64,000 bases of DNA from Janthinobacterium sp. TB1-E2. Its GTDB lineage: Bacteria; Pseudomonadota; Gammaproteobacteria; Burkholderiales; Burkholderiaceae_D. Below are positions 17,298-27,300 of this stretch, in pieces. Location of the stretch: contig NZ_CP142523.1 of the NCBI RefSeq assembly GCF_036885605.1, positions 3,844,001-3,908,000 on the forward strand, given 5' to 3'. Made by a program: the position numbers and the translations under genes. Every line of letters begins with the position of its first letter. Position 1 is the stretch's first letter. The notes beneath the pieces were generated by a model that made no database searches, was not told the DNA's origin, and was given only the letters and a program-made list of their open reading frames with translations.

Positions 17298-17493
17298 GGC
17301 GCTGTAACCTTGCAAGTGGCGAGTAGGGGCATCATAAAAGTTCGATATGGTTAGTTTTTTTGCAATCACCTGGCGCCAGGCAAGCCTTGTGTCACGTTAT
17401 CTGACGTGGTGGCAAGTACTGCGTGGCAATACTGCTATAACGGCAAGAAACGGCAAAGCATGAGTGTCGGGGAAATGAAACATTTTCATACGG

Positions 17494-18897
17494 ATGACCC
17501 AGCCGCCCCGCAACAAGTTGATTCACCGCCGGGAATGTCTCAAAATGTATCGTATGGAACACAAGATTCTGCGCGCGCCGCTGGCCAGCTTTACCGACTT
17601 GTTGCTCGACGCCGTGTGCATGGTCGACGTGGACGGGCGCTTCGTCTTCGTCAGCGCCGCCTGCGAACGCATCTTCGGCTACACGCAGCAGGAAATGGTC
17701 GGCAAGCAGATGCTCGACCTGGTCGCTCCCGCCGACCGCGCCCGCACCCTGGCCGCCGCGCGTGCCATCATGGATGGCCATGCGCAGACGCATTTTGAAA
17801 ACCGCTACCTGCGCAAGGATGGCAGCCTGGCGCACATCATGTGGACGGCCCGCTGGTCCGCCGCCGACCAGCTGCGCGTGGCGGTGGCGCGCGACATTAC
17901 CCTGCTGAAACAGACGCAGGCAAAGCAAGCCGCGCTGTACGCCATTTCCGAAGCCATGCAGGCAACGCAAGACTTGCCCGCCTTGCTGCACCGTATCCAG
18001 CACATCATCGGCGAACACTTGCCCACGCGTAGCCTGACCTTGCTGCTGCATGACGAACACGGCGCCCAACCTTTGATGACCTGCCATGCCGACGACAGCG
18101 CGCCGCAACCGACATCGTCCCTGGCCAGCCTGCTGTGCGATGAAGTGCTGCGCAGCGGCCGCCCCCTGCTGCTGCAGGCGGGACAACTGGCCGGCCTGCC
18201 GGCTGCGCTGCAAACGGCGGCCGGCGCCCTGTCCTCGTACTGGCTTGCCGTGCCGCTGTATTGCTCCATGGGCAGCATCGGCGCGCTGGCCTTGCAAGGC
18301 GGCCAGGACGCCGCCATCGGCACGGAGCAAGACCAGGATTTGCTGCAGTTTGTTGCCAAGCAACTTGCCACCGCCATCGAGCGCCGGCAGTTGCAGACGC
18401 AAATGCAATTCATGGCCATGCACGATGAACTGACCCGCCTGCCGAACCGCCGCCTGTTCCACGACCGCCTGCACACGGCATTCGCGCGCGCGCACCGCCA
18501 GGAAGGCCGGCTGTCGCTGCTGTTCCTGGACTTGAACAACTTCAAGCGCGTCAACGACGACCACGGCCATGCCTGTGGCGACCTGCTGCTGCAAACGGTG
18601 GCGAACCGTCTGCGCGATTGCATGCGCGAAACCGACACCTTGGCCAGGATGGGCGGCGATGAATTCGTCGTGCTTCTGGAAAGCAATGTCACGCCGGCCG
18701 ATGTCAGCCTGATCGAGCAAAAGATCCACGCGGCCCTGGCCGCGCCGCTACACCTGGGCAACGGACAGCAATTGCAGATCGCCGTCAGCATCGGCGTGGC
18801 CCACTATCCGGAAGACGGCGATACCATGCAGCTGCTGCTGCGCCATGCGGACCGGGCCATGTACGCGTCGAAGGTGCTGGCCGCCGCCTCGCGCTAG
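17494..18897 (+). CDS. Sensor diguanylate cyclase (PAS-GAF-GGDEF)
   Basis: A protein of up to 467 residues that makes cyclic di-GMP. A PAS domain (about 30-150) includes the RKDGSLAHIMWTAR segment. A GAF-like region spans about 160-300. A GGDEF domain spans about 315-460 with intact GGDEF at 387-391 and the inhibitory I-site RETD exactly five residues before it, so product inhibition is expected. No membrane helices, so it is a cytoplasmic sensor. Alternative in-frame ATGs at 17545 and 17554 precede the PAS domain and cannot be excluded. Confidence 0.92.
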   Translation: MTQPPRNKLIHRRECLKMYRMEHKILRAPLASFTDLLLDAVCMVDVDGRFVFVSAACERIFGYTQQEMVGKQMLDLVAPADRARTLAAARAIMDGHAQTHFENRYLRKDGSLAHIMWTARWSAADQLRVAVARDITLLKQTQAKQAALYAISEAMQATQDLPALLHRIQHIIGEHLPTRSLTLLLHDEHGAQPLMTCHADDSAPQPTSSLASLLCDEVLRSGRPLLLQAGQLAGLPAALQTAAGALSSYWLAVPLYCSMGSIGALALQGGQDAAIGTEQDQDLLQFVAKQLATAIERRQLQTQMQFMAMHDELTRLPNRRLFHDRLHTAFARAHRQEGRLSLLFLDLNNFKRVNDDHGHACGDLLLQTVANRLRDCMRETDTLARMGGDEFVVLLESNVTPADVSLIEQKIHAALAAPLHLGNGQQLQIAVSIGVAHYPEDGDTMQLLLRHADRAMYASKVLAAASR

Positions 18898-18929
18898 CGG
18901 ATGCCGCTCCTGGCGACAGTGCCCCCATG

Positions 18930-18936
18930 CTATACT
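18930..18936 (+). promoter_or_regulatory. Extended -10 promoter before the exported-protein pair
   Basis: TG-C-TATACT (18928-18936) is an extended -10 element. Transcription would start near 18943-18945, at the ATG of the next gene, allowing a leaderless message. No convincing -35 is seen, which an extended -10 can tolerate. Confidence 0.4.
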
Positions 18937-18944
18937 TTCCCGCG

Positions 18945-19331
18945 ATGCTGAGACTCTTCAAAACATGGCTGATCCTGCTGTTGATCACGGCGGTGCCGCT
19001 GCAAGCGGCCGCTGCGGGCGCCACGCGGCTGTGTGCGCCGCTCGCTGCCTCGCCTGCCGCCGCCATGACGGCCGCCTGCCAGCATCACGATGCGCAATCA
19101 TCCACCATCCCGGACAGCGCCAGCACATCAGAAAACAGCAAGTCCCCTGCCAAGCACCCCGCGTGCGGCGCCTGTTCCAGCTTTTGCCTGGGCGCGCTGA
19201 TGCCGCCCTATTTCCCCCTGCCTGCCGCCGTGCTCAACGGCGCGGAACACGCCGCCGTAGCCAATGCCACCCTGCTGACGGGATTCATTCCCGACGGCTT
19301 ACGCCGGCCTCCTAGACCGCTTTCCGCTTAA
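18945..19331 (+). CDS. Exported Cys/His-containing hypothetical protein
   Basis: About 128 residues with a signal peptide (WLILLLITAVPLQAAAAG). The mature part has scattered cysteines and histidines (CQHHD, HPACGACSSFC), then a hydrophobic segment (LGALMPPYFPLPAAVL) and a basic end. The cluster CGACSSFC looks metal-binding. Together with the downstream DUF411 gene this suggests a copper-related periplasmic function, which is inference from context. Two in-frame ATGs exist (18927, 18945), and a promoter at 18931-18936 favours the second. Confidence 0.65.
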   Translation: MLRLFKTWLILLLITAVPLQAAAAGATRLCAPLAASPAAAMTAACQHHDAQSSTIPDSASTSENSKSPAKHPACGACSSFCLGALMPPYFPLPAAVLNGAEHAAVANATLLTGFIPDGLRRPPRPLSA

Positions 19332-19387
19332 ATAAAAGCAGGCCACCCAGGTGGCCACGATAGACCTACTTCGTCTGAAAGCAACAC

Positions 19388-19831
19388 ATGATCAAACATT
19401 TATTAGTGCGCGGCGCCTTCGCCGCCATGCTGGGCCTGCCCACGTTCGCCATGGCGGCCCTGCCCGTCATTGAAGTCTACAAGAGCGCCTCGTGCGGCTG
19501 CTGTTCCGCATGGATCAAGCACCTGGAAACGAACGGCTTTACGGTGCGCGCGAAAAATGTCGAGATGCCGGCGCAATACCGCAAGCTGGCCGGCATTCCC
19601 GACGCGCTCGGTTCCTGCCACACGGGCCTCGTGAACGGCTACGCCATCGAAGGCCATGTACCGGCCAGCGAGATCAAGCAGTTGCTGCGCGAAAAACCCA
19701 AGGCGAAAGGCCTGGCCGTGCCGGCAATGCCGATGGGTTCGCCTGGCATGGAAGGACCGCGCAAGGATGCGTATGACGTCTTGCTGGTCAAGAGCAATGG
19801 CAGCACCGAGGTCTACAAACCCTACAAATAG
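19388..19831 (+). CDS. DUF411 family exported metal-binding protein
   Basis: A 147-residue periplasmic protein with a signal peptide cut near FAMA-ALPV. It shows the DUF411 hallmark YKSASCGCCSAWIKHL, with a CxCC metal site, a second cysteine in GSCHTG, and Met-rich MPMGSPGM near the end. DUF411 proteins accompany copper resistance genes. It is 56 bases downstream of another Cys/His-rich exported protein. A GC-rich inverted repeat (19341-19356) lies between them. It is followed by a strong terminator. Confidence 0.9.
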   Translation: MIKHLLVRGAFAAMLGLPTFAMAALPVIEVYKSASCGCCSAWIKHLETNGFTVRAKNVEMPAQYRKLAGIPDALGSCHTGLVNGYAIEGHVPASEIKQLLREKPKAKGLAVPAMPMGSPGMEGPRKDAYDVLLVKSNGSTEVYKPYK

Positions 19832-19847
19832 GCACTGAGGAGAAATG

Positions 19848-19884
19848 AAAAACGCCGCCGGAATCGCTTCCGGCGGCGTTTTTT
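19848..19884. terminator. Bidirectional rho-independent terminator
   Basis: A long hairpin with arms ACGCCGCCGGAA / TTCCGGCGGCGT, preceded by A residues and followed by T6. It lies between the convergent DUF411 and isocitrate dehydrogenase genes and can serve both. Confidence 0.9.
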
Positions 19885-19924
19885 ATGTCAGGCAGCAAAG
19901 AACCTGCCGCCTGTCAGGACTGCA

Positions 19925-22156
19925 TCAGATGCTGTCCAATACCGCATTCAGGCTGGCGCTAGGACGCATGACCGCTTCCGTCTTCGCTGGATCTGGCAGG
20001 TAGTAGCCGCCGATATCCGTTTCCTTGCCTTGTACTGCCTTCAGCTCGGCAACGATCTTTTCTTCGTTGTCGGCCAGGGCTTTGGCCACTGGCGCAAAAT
20101 GCGCTGCCAGTTCCGCATCGTCCTTCTGCGCCGCCAGAGCTTGCGCCCAGTACATGGCCAGGTAGAAATGGCTGCCGCGGTTGTCCAGTTCGCCGGTACG
20201 TGGCGATGGCGACTTGTTGTTGTCCAGCAGCTTGCCGGTGGCTTCATCGAGGGTTTTCGCGAGGATTTTGGCCTTCGCATTGCCCGTCTTGATGCCCATG
20301 TCTTCCAGCGACACGGCCAGGGCCAGGAACTCGCCCAACGAATCCCAGCGCAGATGGTTTTCTTCCACCAGCTGCTTGACGTGCTTAGGAGCCGAACCGC
20401 CGGCGCCCGTTTCATACATGCCGCCACCGGCCATCAAAGGCACGATCGACAGCATCTTGGCGGACGTGCCCAGTTCCAGGATCGGGAACAGATCGGTCAG
20501 GTAATCGCGCAGGATGTTGCCGGTCACCGAGATGGTGTCCAGGCCGCGGAAGGCGCGTTCCAGGGTGTAGCGCATGGCGCGCGTTTGCGACATGATCTGG
20601 ATGTCCAGGCCCTTGGTGTCGTGATCCTTCAGGTAAACCTGTACCTTCTTGATGACTTCGTTTTCGTGCGGACGGTAGGAATCGAGCCAGAACACGGCAG
20701 GCATGCCCGAGTTGCGCGCGCGCGTGACGGCCAGCTTGACCCAGTCGCGGATCGGCGCGTCCTTGACCTGGCACATGCGCCAGATATCGCCCTCTTCCAC
20801 CGTTTGCGTCAGCAGCACTTCGCCCGTTTCCAGGTCGGTGATGTTGGCGATGCCGCCTTCCGGCACTTCAAACGTCTTGTCGTGCGAACCGTATTCTTCC
20901 GCTTGCTGCGCCATCAGGCCCACGTTCGGCACGGTGCCCATGGTCTTCGGATCGAAGTTGCCATGCCATTTGCAGAAGCCGATCATTTCCTGGTAGATGC
21001 GCGCAAAAGTCGATTCCGGCATGACTGCCTTGACGTCTTTCGGACGGCCATCGGCGCCCCACATCTTGCCGCCGATACGGATCATGGCTGGCATCGACGC
21101 GTCGACGATGATGTCGTTCGGCGAATGGAAGTTGGTGATGCCCTTGGCCGAATCGACCATGGCCAGTTCCGGACGGTGCGCGTGGCAGGCGTGCAGGTCC
21201 TTGAGGATTTCATCCTTTTGCGACGCTGGCAGCGTGTCGATCTTGTCGTACAGGTTGCTCATGCCATTGTTGACATTCACGCCCAGTTTGTCGAACAGCT
21301 CGGCGTGCTTGGCGAACGCGTCCTTGTAGAAGATGCGCACGCAGTGGCCGAAGACGATCGGGTGCGACACCTTCATCATGGTGGCCTTGACGTGCAGCGA
21401 GAACATCACGCCCGTCTTGAACGCGTCGTCGATTTCCTTCTCGTAGAACTCCAGCAGCGCTTTCTTGCTCATGAACATGCTGTCGATGATTTCGCCCGCT
21501 TGCAGGGAAACCTTCGGTTTCAGCACGATGGTCTTGCCCGAGGCCGTGACCAGTTCCATCTTGACGTCGCGGGCCTTTTCCAGGGTCAGCGATTTTTCGC
21601 CATGGTAGAAGTCGCCATGGTGCATGTGCGAGACGTGGGTTTGCGACGATTGGCTCCACTCGCCCATCGAGTGCGGGTGCTTGCGCGCATACTCTTTGAC
21701 GGCCTTCGGTGCGCGGCGGTCGGAATTGCCTTCACGCAGGACCGGGTTGACCGAGCTGCCGATGCATTTGCCGTAACGGGCCTTCAAGGCTTTTTCTTCG
21801 TCCGTCTTCGCGTCTTCCGGGTAGTCCGGCAGCTTGTAGCCGCGGCCTTGCAATTCGCGCACGCAAGCGATCAGCTGGCCTTGCGAGGCGCTGATGTTCG
21901 GCAGCTTGATGATGTTGGTGTCCGGATTCTGGGTCAATTTGCCCAGTTCAGCCAGGGTGTTCGGGACTTTTTGCGCGTCCGTCAGGAATTCTGGAAATTC
22001 GGCCAGTACACGTGCCGCCACCGAAATATCGCTGGACACCACGTCCACGCCGGCCGGCGCGGTGAATTTTTTGATGATTGGCAGCAGGGAATACGTCGCG
22101 AGCAGCGGCGCCTCGTCAGTCAGCGTGTAGATGATTTTGGATTTTTGTGTTGCCAT
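19925..22156 (-). CDS. icd: NADP-dependent isocitrate dehydrogenase, monomeric type
   Basis: A 743-residue monomeric IDH that oxidises isocitrate to 2-oxoglutarate with NADP in the TCA cycle. The length and segments such as [36 protein letters not shown] and [13 protein letters not shown] are diagnostic. It is unrelated in sequence to the dimeric enzyme. AAGGGA lies at good distance from the ATG at 22156, while an ATG two codons upstream is too close. It is a single gene; the promoter is expected in the 300 bases upstream. Confidence 0.95.
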   Translation of the reverse strand: MATQKSKIIYTLTDEAPLLATYSLLPIIKKFTAPAGVDVVSSDISVAARVLAEFPEFLTDAQKVPNTLAELGKLTQNPDTNIIKLPNISASQGQLIACVRELQGRGYKLPDYPEDAKTDEEKALKARYGKCIGSSVNPVLREGNSDRRAPKAVKEYARKHPHSMGEWSQSSQTHVSHMHHGDFYHGEKSLTLEKARDVKMELVTASGKTIVLKPKVSLQAGEIIDSMFMSKKALLEFYEKEIDDAFKTGVMFSLHVKATMMKVSHPIVFGHCVRIFYKDAFAKHAELFDKLGVNVNNGMSNLYDKIDTLPASQKDEILKDLHACHAHRPELAMVDSAKGITNFHSPNDIIVDASMPAMIRIGGKMWGADGRPKDVKAVMPESTFARIYQEMIGFCKWHGNFDPKTMGTVPNVGLMAQQAEEYGSHDKTFEVPEGGIANITDLETGEVLLTQTVEEGDIWRMCQVKDAPIRDWVKLAVTRARNSGMPAVFWLDSYRPHENEVIKKVQVYLKDHDTKGLDIQIMSQTRAMRYTLERAFRGLDTISVTGNILRDYLTDLFPILELGTSAKMLSIVPLMAGGGMYETGAGGSAPKHVKQLVEENHLRWDSLGEFLALAVSLEDMGIKTGNAKAKILAKTLDEATGKLLDNNKSPSPRTGELDNRGSHFYLAMYWAQALAAQKDDAELAAHFAPVAKALADNEEKIVAELKAVQGKETDIGGYYLPDPAKTEAVMRPSASLNAVLDSI

Positions 22157-22162
22157 GTTCAT

Positions 22163-22471
22163 TCCCTTGTATGCGGTGATGCCTGGTGGTTAACTTTCTT
22201 CATTCCAAACACAGGACGGTTAGCCTTGCTTTGGACGGCTAGTGTGCCGGCGGTGACGCCGTGCTTGCCCACCACGTATTTTAGACTGTCCTGCCGCTGT
22301 TTGTGTATCCGATGGCGTCGAATCTTATATAAGACAGCAAATATCTGAAGCAGACGGGAGAATATGGCGGTTTTCCGCAAGGAAATAGATGCAAGCAGGC
22401 CCGCAATCCATGTATGCACCCATGGAAACAAATATATAAACAGAAATATATTCGAGCAAATCCTGTCCCGC
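22163..22471. other. Intergenic region upstream of isocitrate dehydrogenase
   Basis: About 310 bases without a supported gene. It contains the perfect palindrome TCTTATATAAGA (22323-22334), which looks like a promoter core or operator, and an AT-rich tract around 22425-22455. It must hold the icd promoter. No terminator is obvious for the small membrane-protein gene that ends at 22472. Confidence 0.4.
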
Positions 22472-22702
22472 TCACTCGTTTTTGACGATGCCGCGCACGT
22501 TCGTCAACGCCAGGCAGACATTCAGGACGATCAGGGCCCAGGCCCCGTCATGCCAGCCCCAGCAGACCCACAGCACATTGCTGAACAGGAAAACCCAGAA
22601 GCCGGCAAAGCGCCGCGCGGCCGCGCGCGACCCCACGAGCCATGCCGCCAGCAGCGAAGCGGCCATGGCAGGCCATTGCAACAGTTCGATGAAGTCGGAC
22701 AT
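22472..22702 (-). CDS. Small inner-membrane protein
   Basis: A 76-residue protein with three hydrophobic stretches (MAASLLAAWLVG, FAGFWVFLFSNVLWVCWGWH, ALIVLNVCLALTNV). It resembles small 'membrane protein YgjV/PnuC-like' fragments only in general style. GGGAGG precedes the ATG at 22702, deciding against a longer frame. It is divergent from vioA, and the shared upstream region holds an FNR-type box that could control either gene. Confidence 0.72.
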   Translation of the reverse strand: MSDFIELLQWPAMAASLLAAWLVGSRAAARRFAGFWVFLFSNVLWVCWGWHDGAWALIVLNVCLALTNVRGIVKNE

Positions 22703-22775
22703 GGCGCCTCCCGTTTGCGAGCAGCGTAGCAACATTTCCGCGATATCAGCGCACGCTTGGCAGACGGCAACTACA

Positions 22776-22817
22776 TTGATATTTATCAAATTGACAGCCC
22801 GATGCCTGGGCTAATGT
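22776..22817. promoter_or_regulatory. FNR/Anr-type box with possible promoter upstream of vioA
   Basis: TTGAT-ATTT-ATCAA at 22776-22789 matches the FNR consensus exactly. Immediately after it are TTGACA (22791-22796) and a weak TAATGT (22812-22817), 15 bp apart. With a start near 22824 the box would be centred around -41.5, the class II activator position. The site is symmetrical and could instead act on the divergent membrane-protein gene. The rest of 22703-23033 shows no obvious lux box or CviR-type site. Confidence 0.6.
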
Positions 22818-23033
22818 CGGTGCCATCTTTGATTTGAAACAGAAACTCTGCTGCCAAAACTCAACCATTCCAGACACAACGCCAGTTTTCGCCAGGCTCT
22901 TCATTCCCCAGCTGATAACGCTCGCCAAGTGCCGTAACACGCAGCGTCCCATCCCTTGCGTACACGTGCAGGGGCAACTTTTGCTGGCGATTTTGCAGCC
23001 TTTTGATTAATGAACGTTAAAAAGGAATTTCGT

Positions 23034-24341
23034 ATGAGCACGTATTCTGACATTTGCATCGTTGGCGCCGGCATAGGCGGCTTGACTTGCGCCAACCGCC
23101 TGATCGGCGCCGCCGCCGACAGGAAGCTGCGCATCCGGGTATTCGACCTGAATGCCACCGTGGGCGGCCGCATCCAGTCGCGGAAGATAGATGGCGAGGA
23201 AATCGCCGAACTGGGCGCCGCCCGCTATTCGCCGCAGCTGCATCCGCATTTCCAGCAACTGATGCAGGGCAGCGGTCTGCCGCATGCGGTCTACCCGTTC
23301 ACCGAGGTCATCTCCCACGATAGCGTGCTGGACGAGCTGAAGGCGACGCTGGATGAGCTGAGTCCGAGGCTGACAGAGCATCCTAACCTCTCCTTCTTCG
23401 ATTTCGTCAGCCATTACCTGGGCGCCGCCAAGGCCAGCCACATCATCAAGGCGACCGGCTATGACGCCTTGCTGCTGCCGATGGTGTCGGCGGCCATGGC
23501 CTACGACATCATCAAGAAACACCCGGAAACGCAGCACTTCACGGAAAACGCCACCAACCAGTGGCACTACGCCACCGACGGCTACCACGCGCTGCTGTGC
23601 CAGTTGCAGCACCAGGCCCAGGTCGCCGGCGTGGAATTCCAGCTCGAACATCGCTTGCTGTCTGTTGAAAAATCGGGCGCCGACCATGTGCTCGCCTTCG
23701 GCCACCATGGCGACACGCAGATGCACCGCACACGTCATCTGGTGATGGCCATCCCGCCGTCCGCCATGCCGCGCCTGAACCTGGATTTCCCGGCCGCATG
23801 GAGCCCGTTTCAGTACGACTCGCTGCCCCTGTTCAAGGGTTTCTTCACGTTCGACACGGCCTGGTGGGACGCGCTTGGGCTGACCGACAAGGTGCTGATG
23901 GCGGCAAATCCCCTGCGCAAGATCTACTTCAAGAGCGACAAATATGTGCTGTTCTATACCGACAGCAAAAGCGCCACCTACTGGCGCGACAGCCTGGAAC
24001 TCGGTGAAGACGTGTACCTGGAGCGTGTCCGCAGCCACCTGGAAGAAGTCCTGCCGCTCGATGGCCAGCCGCTGCCGCGGATCAAGGCGCACTTCCACAA
24101 GTTCTGGCCGCATGGCGTCGAGTTTTGCGTGGAACCGGAAGCCGAACACCCGGCCGTGCTGCTGCACCGGGACGGCATCATTTCCTGCTCGGATGCCTAT
24201 ACCGCTCATTGCGGCTGGATGGAAGGCAGCCTGATCAGCGCCCAGCACGCCAGCGGTCTGTTGCTGCAACGGTTAGCTCAACTGGACGAGGTCGCGGCCG
24301 CCAACGATACCTTCATCACTTCCTCGACCGAGCGCGCATGA
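23034..24341 (+). CDS. vioA: Violacein biosynthesis: L-tryptophan oxidase VioA
   Basis: A 435-residue flavoenzyme that oxidises L-tryptophan to the indole-3-pyruvate imine, the first step of violacein synthesis. The FAD-binding motif GAGIGG follows SDICIV at the N-terminus. Segments such as ELGAARYSPQLHPHFQ, PPSAMPRLNLDFP and LFKGFFTFDTAWW closely follow Chromobacterium VioA. AAGGA lies eight bases before the ATG at 23034; an upstream in-frame start (23010) is less likely. It is the first gene of a five-gene operon, and its stop overlaps the vioB start. Confidence 0.97.
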   Translation: MSTYSDICIVGAGIGGLTCANRLIGAAADRKLRIRVFDLNATVGGRIQSRKIDGEEIAELGAARYSPQLHPHFQQLMQGSGLPHAVYPFTEVISHDSVLDELKATLDELSPRLTEHPNLSFFDFVSHYLGAAKASHIIKATGYDALLLPMVSAAMAYDIIKKHPETQHFTENATNQWHYATDGYHALLCQLQHQAQVAGVEFQLEHRLLSVEKSGADHVLAFGHHGDTQMHRTRHLVMAIPPSAMPRLNLDFPAAWSPFQYDSLPLFKGFFTFDTAWWDALGLTDKVLMAANPLRKIYFKSDKYVLFYTDSKSATYWRDSLELGEDVYLERVRSHLEEVLPLDGQPLPRIKAHFHKFWPHGVEFCVEPEAEHPAVLLHRDGIISCSDAYTAHCGWMEGSLISAQHASGLLLQRLAQLDEVAAANDTFITSSTERA

Positions 24342-27300
24342 GCCTACTTGACTTCCCCCGCCTGCATTTTCGGGGATTTGCCCGCGCCAATGTGCCGACG
24401 GGGAATCGCAATACGCACGGCAACATCGATATCGCCACGAATGCGGTATCGATGGCGGGCGAGGCCGTCGACCTGAGCCGGCCACCGTCCGAATTCCATG
24501 CACACCTGAAACAGCTTGCCCCCCGCTTCAATGCAGAGGGCAAGCCCGATCCGGACGGCGTCTTCAGCCAGGCGGCAGGCTACAACTTTTGCGGCAATAA
24601 TCATTTCTCGTGGGAAAACGCGCGGATCACGGGTGTCCAGCTGCGCGATGGCGAGGTCGATACGCAGGACGCGCTGGTGGGCGCCAAGCTGGCCCTGTGG
24701 GGGCACTACAACGAGTACCTGCGCACGACGTTCAACCGCGCCAGGTGGATCGACAACAACCCGGCACAGCCGGACACCACGCTGATCTACGCCGGCCAGT
24801 TCACCTTGAGCGACAAGCTGGCCACGCCGAACACGCCCACCTTGTTCACAGCCGATATCGCGCAGGCGCACTCGGTACGCTGGCTCGGCAGCGGCCATGT
24901 CACGGAACGCAGCGGGCATTTCCTGGACGAGGAATTCGGCCGCGCCAGGCTGTTCCAGTTTTCGGTGGCCAAGCAAGATCCGCATTTCCTGTTCAATGGG
25001 GATCTGCCGCTGCCGGCCAGCATGCAGGCCTTGCGGCAAGCCCTGGACGACGACGCGGTACTGGGCCTGACGGTGCAATATGCGCTGTTCAATATGTCGA
25101 CGCCGCTCAAACCCGATTCGCCCGTGTTCTACGACCTGGCCGGCAGCATCGGCCTCTGGCGGCGCGACGAACTGGCAAGCTATCCGGCCGGCCGCCTGCT
25201 GCAGCCGCGCCAGGCCAGCCTGGGACCGGTGCTGGTGAAAATGCATGCGGACCGCGTCGCGTTCAACATGCCGACCGCCATTCCCTTCACCACGCGCGAC
25301 CCGCGCGCCGTCTCGGAACAGCATCCCACGCATGCCCTGGGCGACAAGCAGGCGCTCGGCGACCTGCTGCTGCAGGACGGCGCCGGCACCTTGCTGGCGC
25401 GGATACCCGAGCAGTTGTACCGCGACTACTGGCGCCATCACGGCATCTTCGACGTGCCGCTGCAGCACGCTGGCGCGGCCACGGGTTCGCTCAGCCTGGG
25501 CAGCGCGCAGGCGCAGTGGGACGAAGCCGACTGGGTACTGCAATCGGACAGCAACCAGCTGTACCTGGAAGCGCCGAACCGCAACAAGCACGAGCAATTT
25601 CCGCAGACGATCACCGTACAAAGCCGCTTCCGCGGCGAGCTGGCGGCGCCCGCGTCCCTGCCGGCGCAGGCCGAGGACGGCGCGCTGCTGGCCGTGGAGC
25701 GGCAGCCGTCGCCGCTCGGAGATGGCTACACGGCGCTGACCCTGACGGGGCGCCAGCCGGGCGCGACCAGGATCGTGCTGGGGGCAGGCAAGGATAAGCA
25801 ATACCTCGGCGTGCGCGTACTGCCCGACGACTGGGACCTCGACGACGTACCGGCCGAACAGGTCGACTACGCCTTCCTCTACCGGCATGTGATGAGCTAT
25901 TACGAGCTCGTGTATCCATTCATGTCGGACAAGGTCTTCAGCCTGGCGGACCAGTGCAAGTGCGAAACCTATTCGCGCCTGATGTGGCAGATGTGCGATC
26001 CGCGGAACCGCGACAAGAGCTATTACATGCCCAGCACCCGCGAACTGTCGCTGCCAAAGTCGCGCCTGTTCCTGAAATACCTGACGCAGGTCGAGGCAAA
26101 GGCCAAGGCGGCGGTGCCGGAAGCGGCGGTGCCGCCTGTCATCGGCAGCAAGGCCGAGCTGATCGAGGAGCTGAAAAAGGCCATCGACCTGGAACTGTCG
26201 CTGATGCTGCAGTACCTGTATGCCGCGTATTCGATTCCCAACTATGCGCAGGGGGCGGCGCTGGTGCAGGCAGGCCGCTGGCTGCCGGCCGAGCTGGAAC
26301 TGGCCTGCGGCGCCGAAGACCGGCGCCGCAACAGCGGCACGCGCGGCGCGCTGCTGGAGATCGCCCATGAAGAAATGATTCACTATTTATTGGTCAACAA
26401 TGTGCTGATGGCGCTAGGCGAACCGTTTTATAGCGGCACCCCGGTGATGGGCCAGTTGGCGCGCAAGCGTTTCGGCCTGGACACGGAATTTGCGTTCGAG
26501 CCATTTTCCGAACACGTGCTGGCCCGTTTCGTGCGTTTCGAATGGCCCGACTACATCCCCACGCCAGGCAAATCCATCGCCACCTTCTATATCGCGATCC
26601 GCCAGGCCGTTGCCGACTTGCCCGGCCTGTTCGAAAGCGGCGGCGGCAAGCGCGGCGGCGAACATCATTTGTTCCTGAAAGAACTGACCAACCGCGCCTA
26701 TCCCGGCTACCAGCTGGAAGTATCGGACCGCGACAGCGCGCTGTTTGCCATCGACTTCGTCACCGAACAGGGGGAAGGCGTGGCCGTCGATTCGCCGCAT
26801 TTCGCCTCGTCGCACTTCCAGCGGCTGCGCGCCGTGGCCGGCAAGTTTTCAGCCTGCGGCAAACCGTTCGAGCCGGCGCTGCCGGCGCTGAAGAATCCCG
26901 TGCTGGAAGCGCGTGCGGACTGCACCGTGGTGACCGACCGGAAGGCGCGCGCGCTGATGCAGCTGTATCAAGGCTGCTACGAATTGACCTTTTTGATGAT
27001 GGCGCACCATTTCGCGCAGCGGCCGCTGGGCAGCCTGCGCCGCTCGCGCCTGATGAATGCATCGATCGACATCATGACCGGCCTGTTGCGTCCCCTGTCG
27101 GCCGCCCTGATGAACATGCCGTCCGGCGTGCCCGGCCGCCATGCGGGACCACCCGTGCCAGAGCCGGTCAGCAGCCGGGTCAGCAGCGACTACAGCCTGG
27201 GCTGCGACATGCTGGCGCAGAAATGCCTGGCGCTGGCGCAGTACGCGCGCGGCCTTGAGAGCGATGCCATCGGCATGGCGCCGATAGAGATGTTGGAATT

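Noticed and set aside
20030-22348. A 772-codon open frame antisense to isocitrate dehydrogenase
   Set aside because: The minus strand matches monomeric IDH end to end. The antisense frame has no ribosome binding site and no family features.
22364-22729. A 121-codon plus-strand frame opposite the small membrane protein
   Set aside because: The minus-strand gene has a strong GGGAGG site and a plausible membrane protein. The plus frame becomes low-complexity after residue 40.
22820-23033. Quorum-sensing (LuxR/CviR-type) box upstream of vioA
   Set aside because: I looked for CTG-N10-CAG-like dyads and found none convincing. The inverted words present are short and not at promoter spacing.
24344-26383. 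A 679-codon open frame antisense to vioB
   Set aside because: VioB is unmistakable on the plus strand. The antisense product is Arg/Gln-rich low-complexity sequence.
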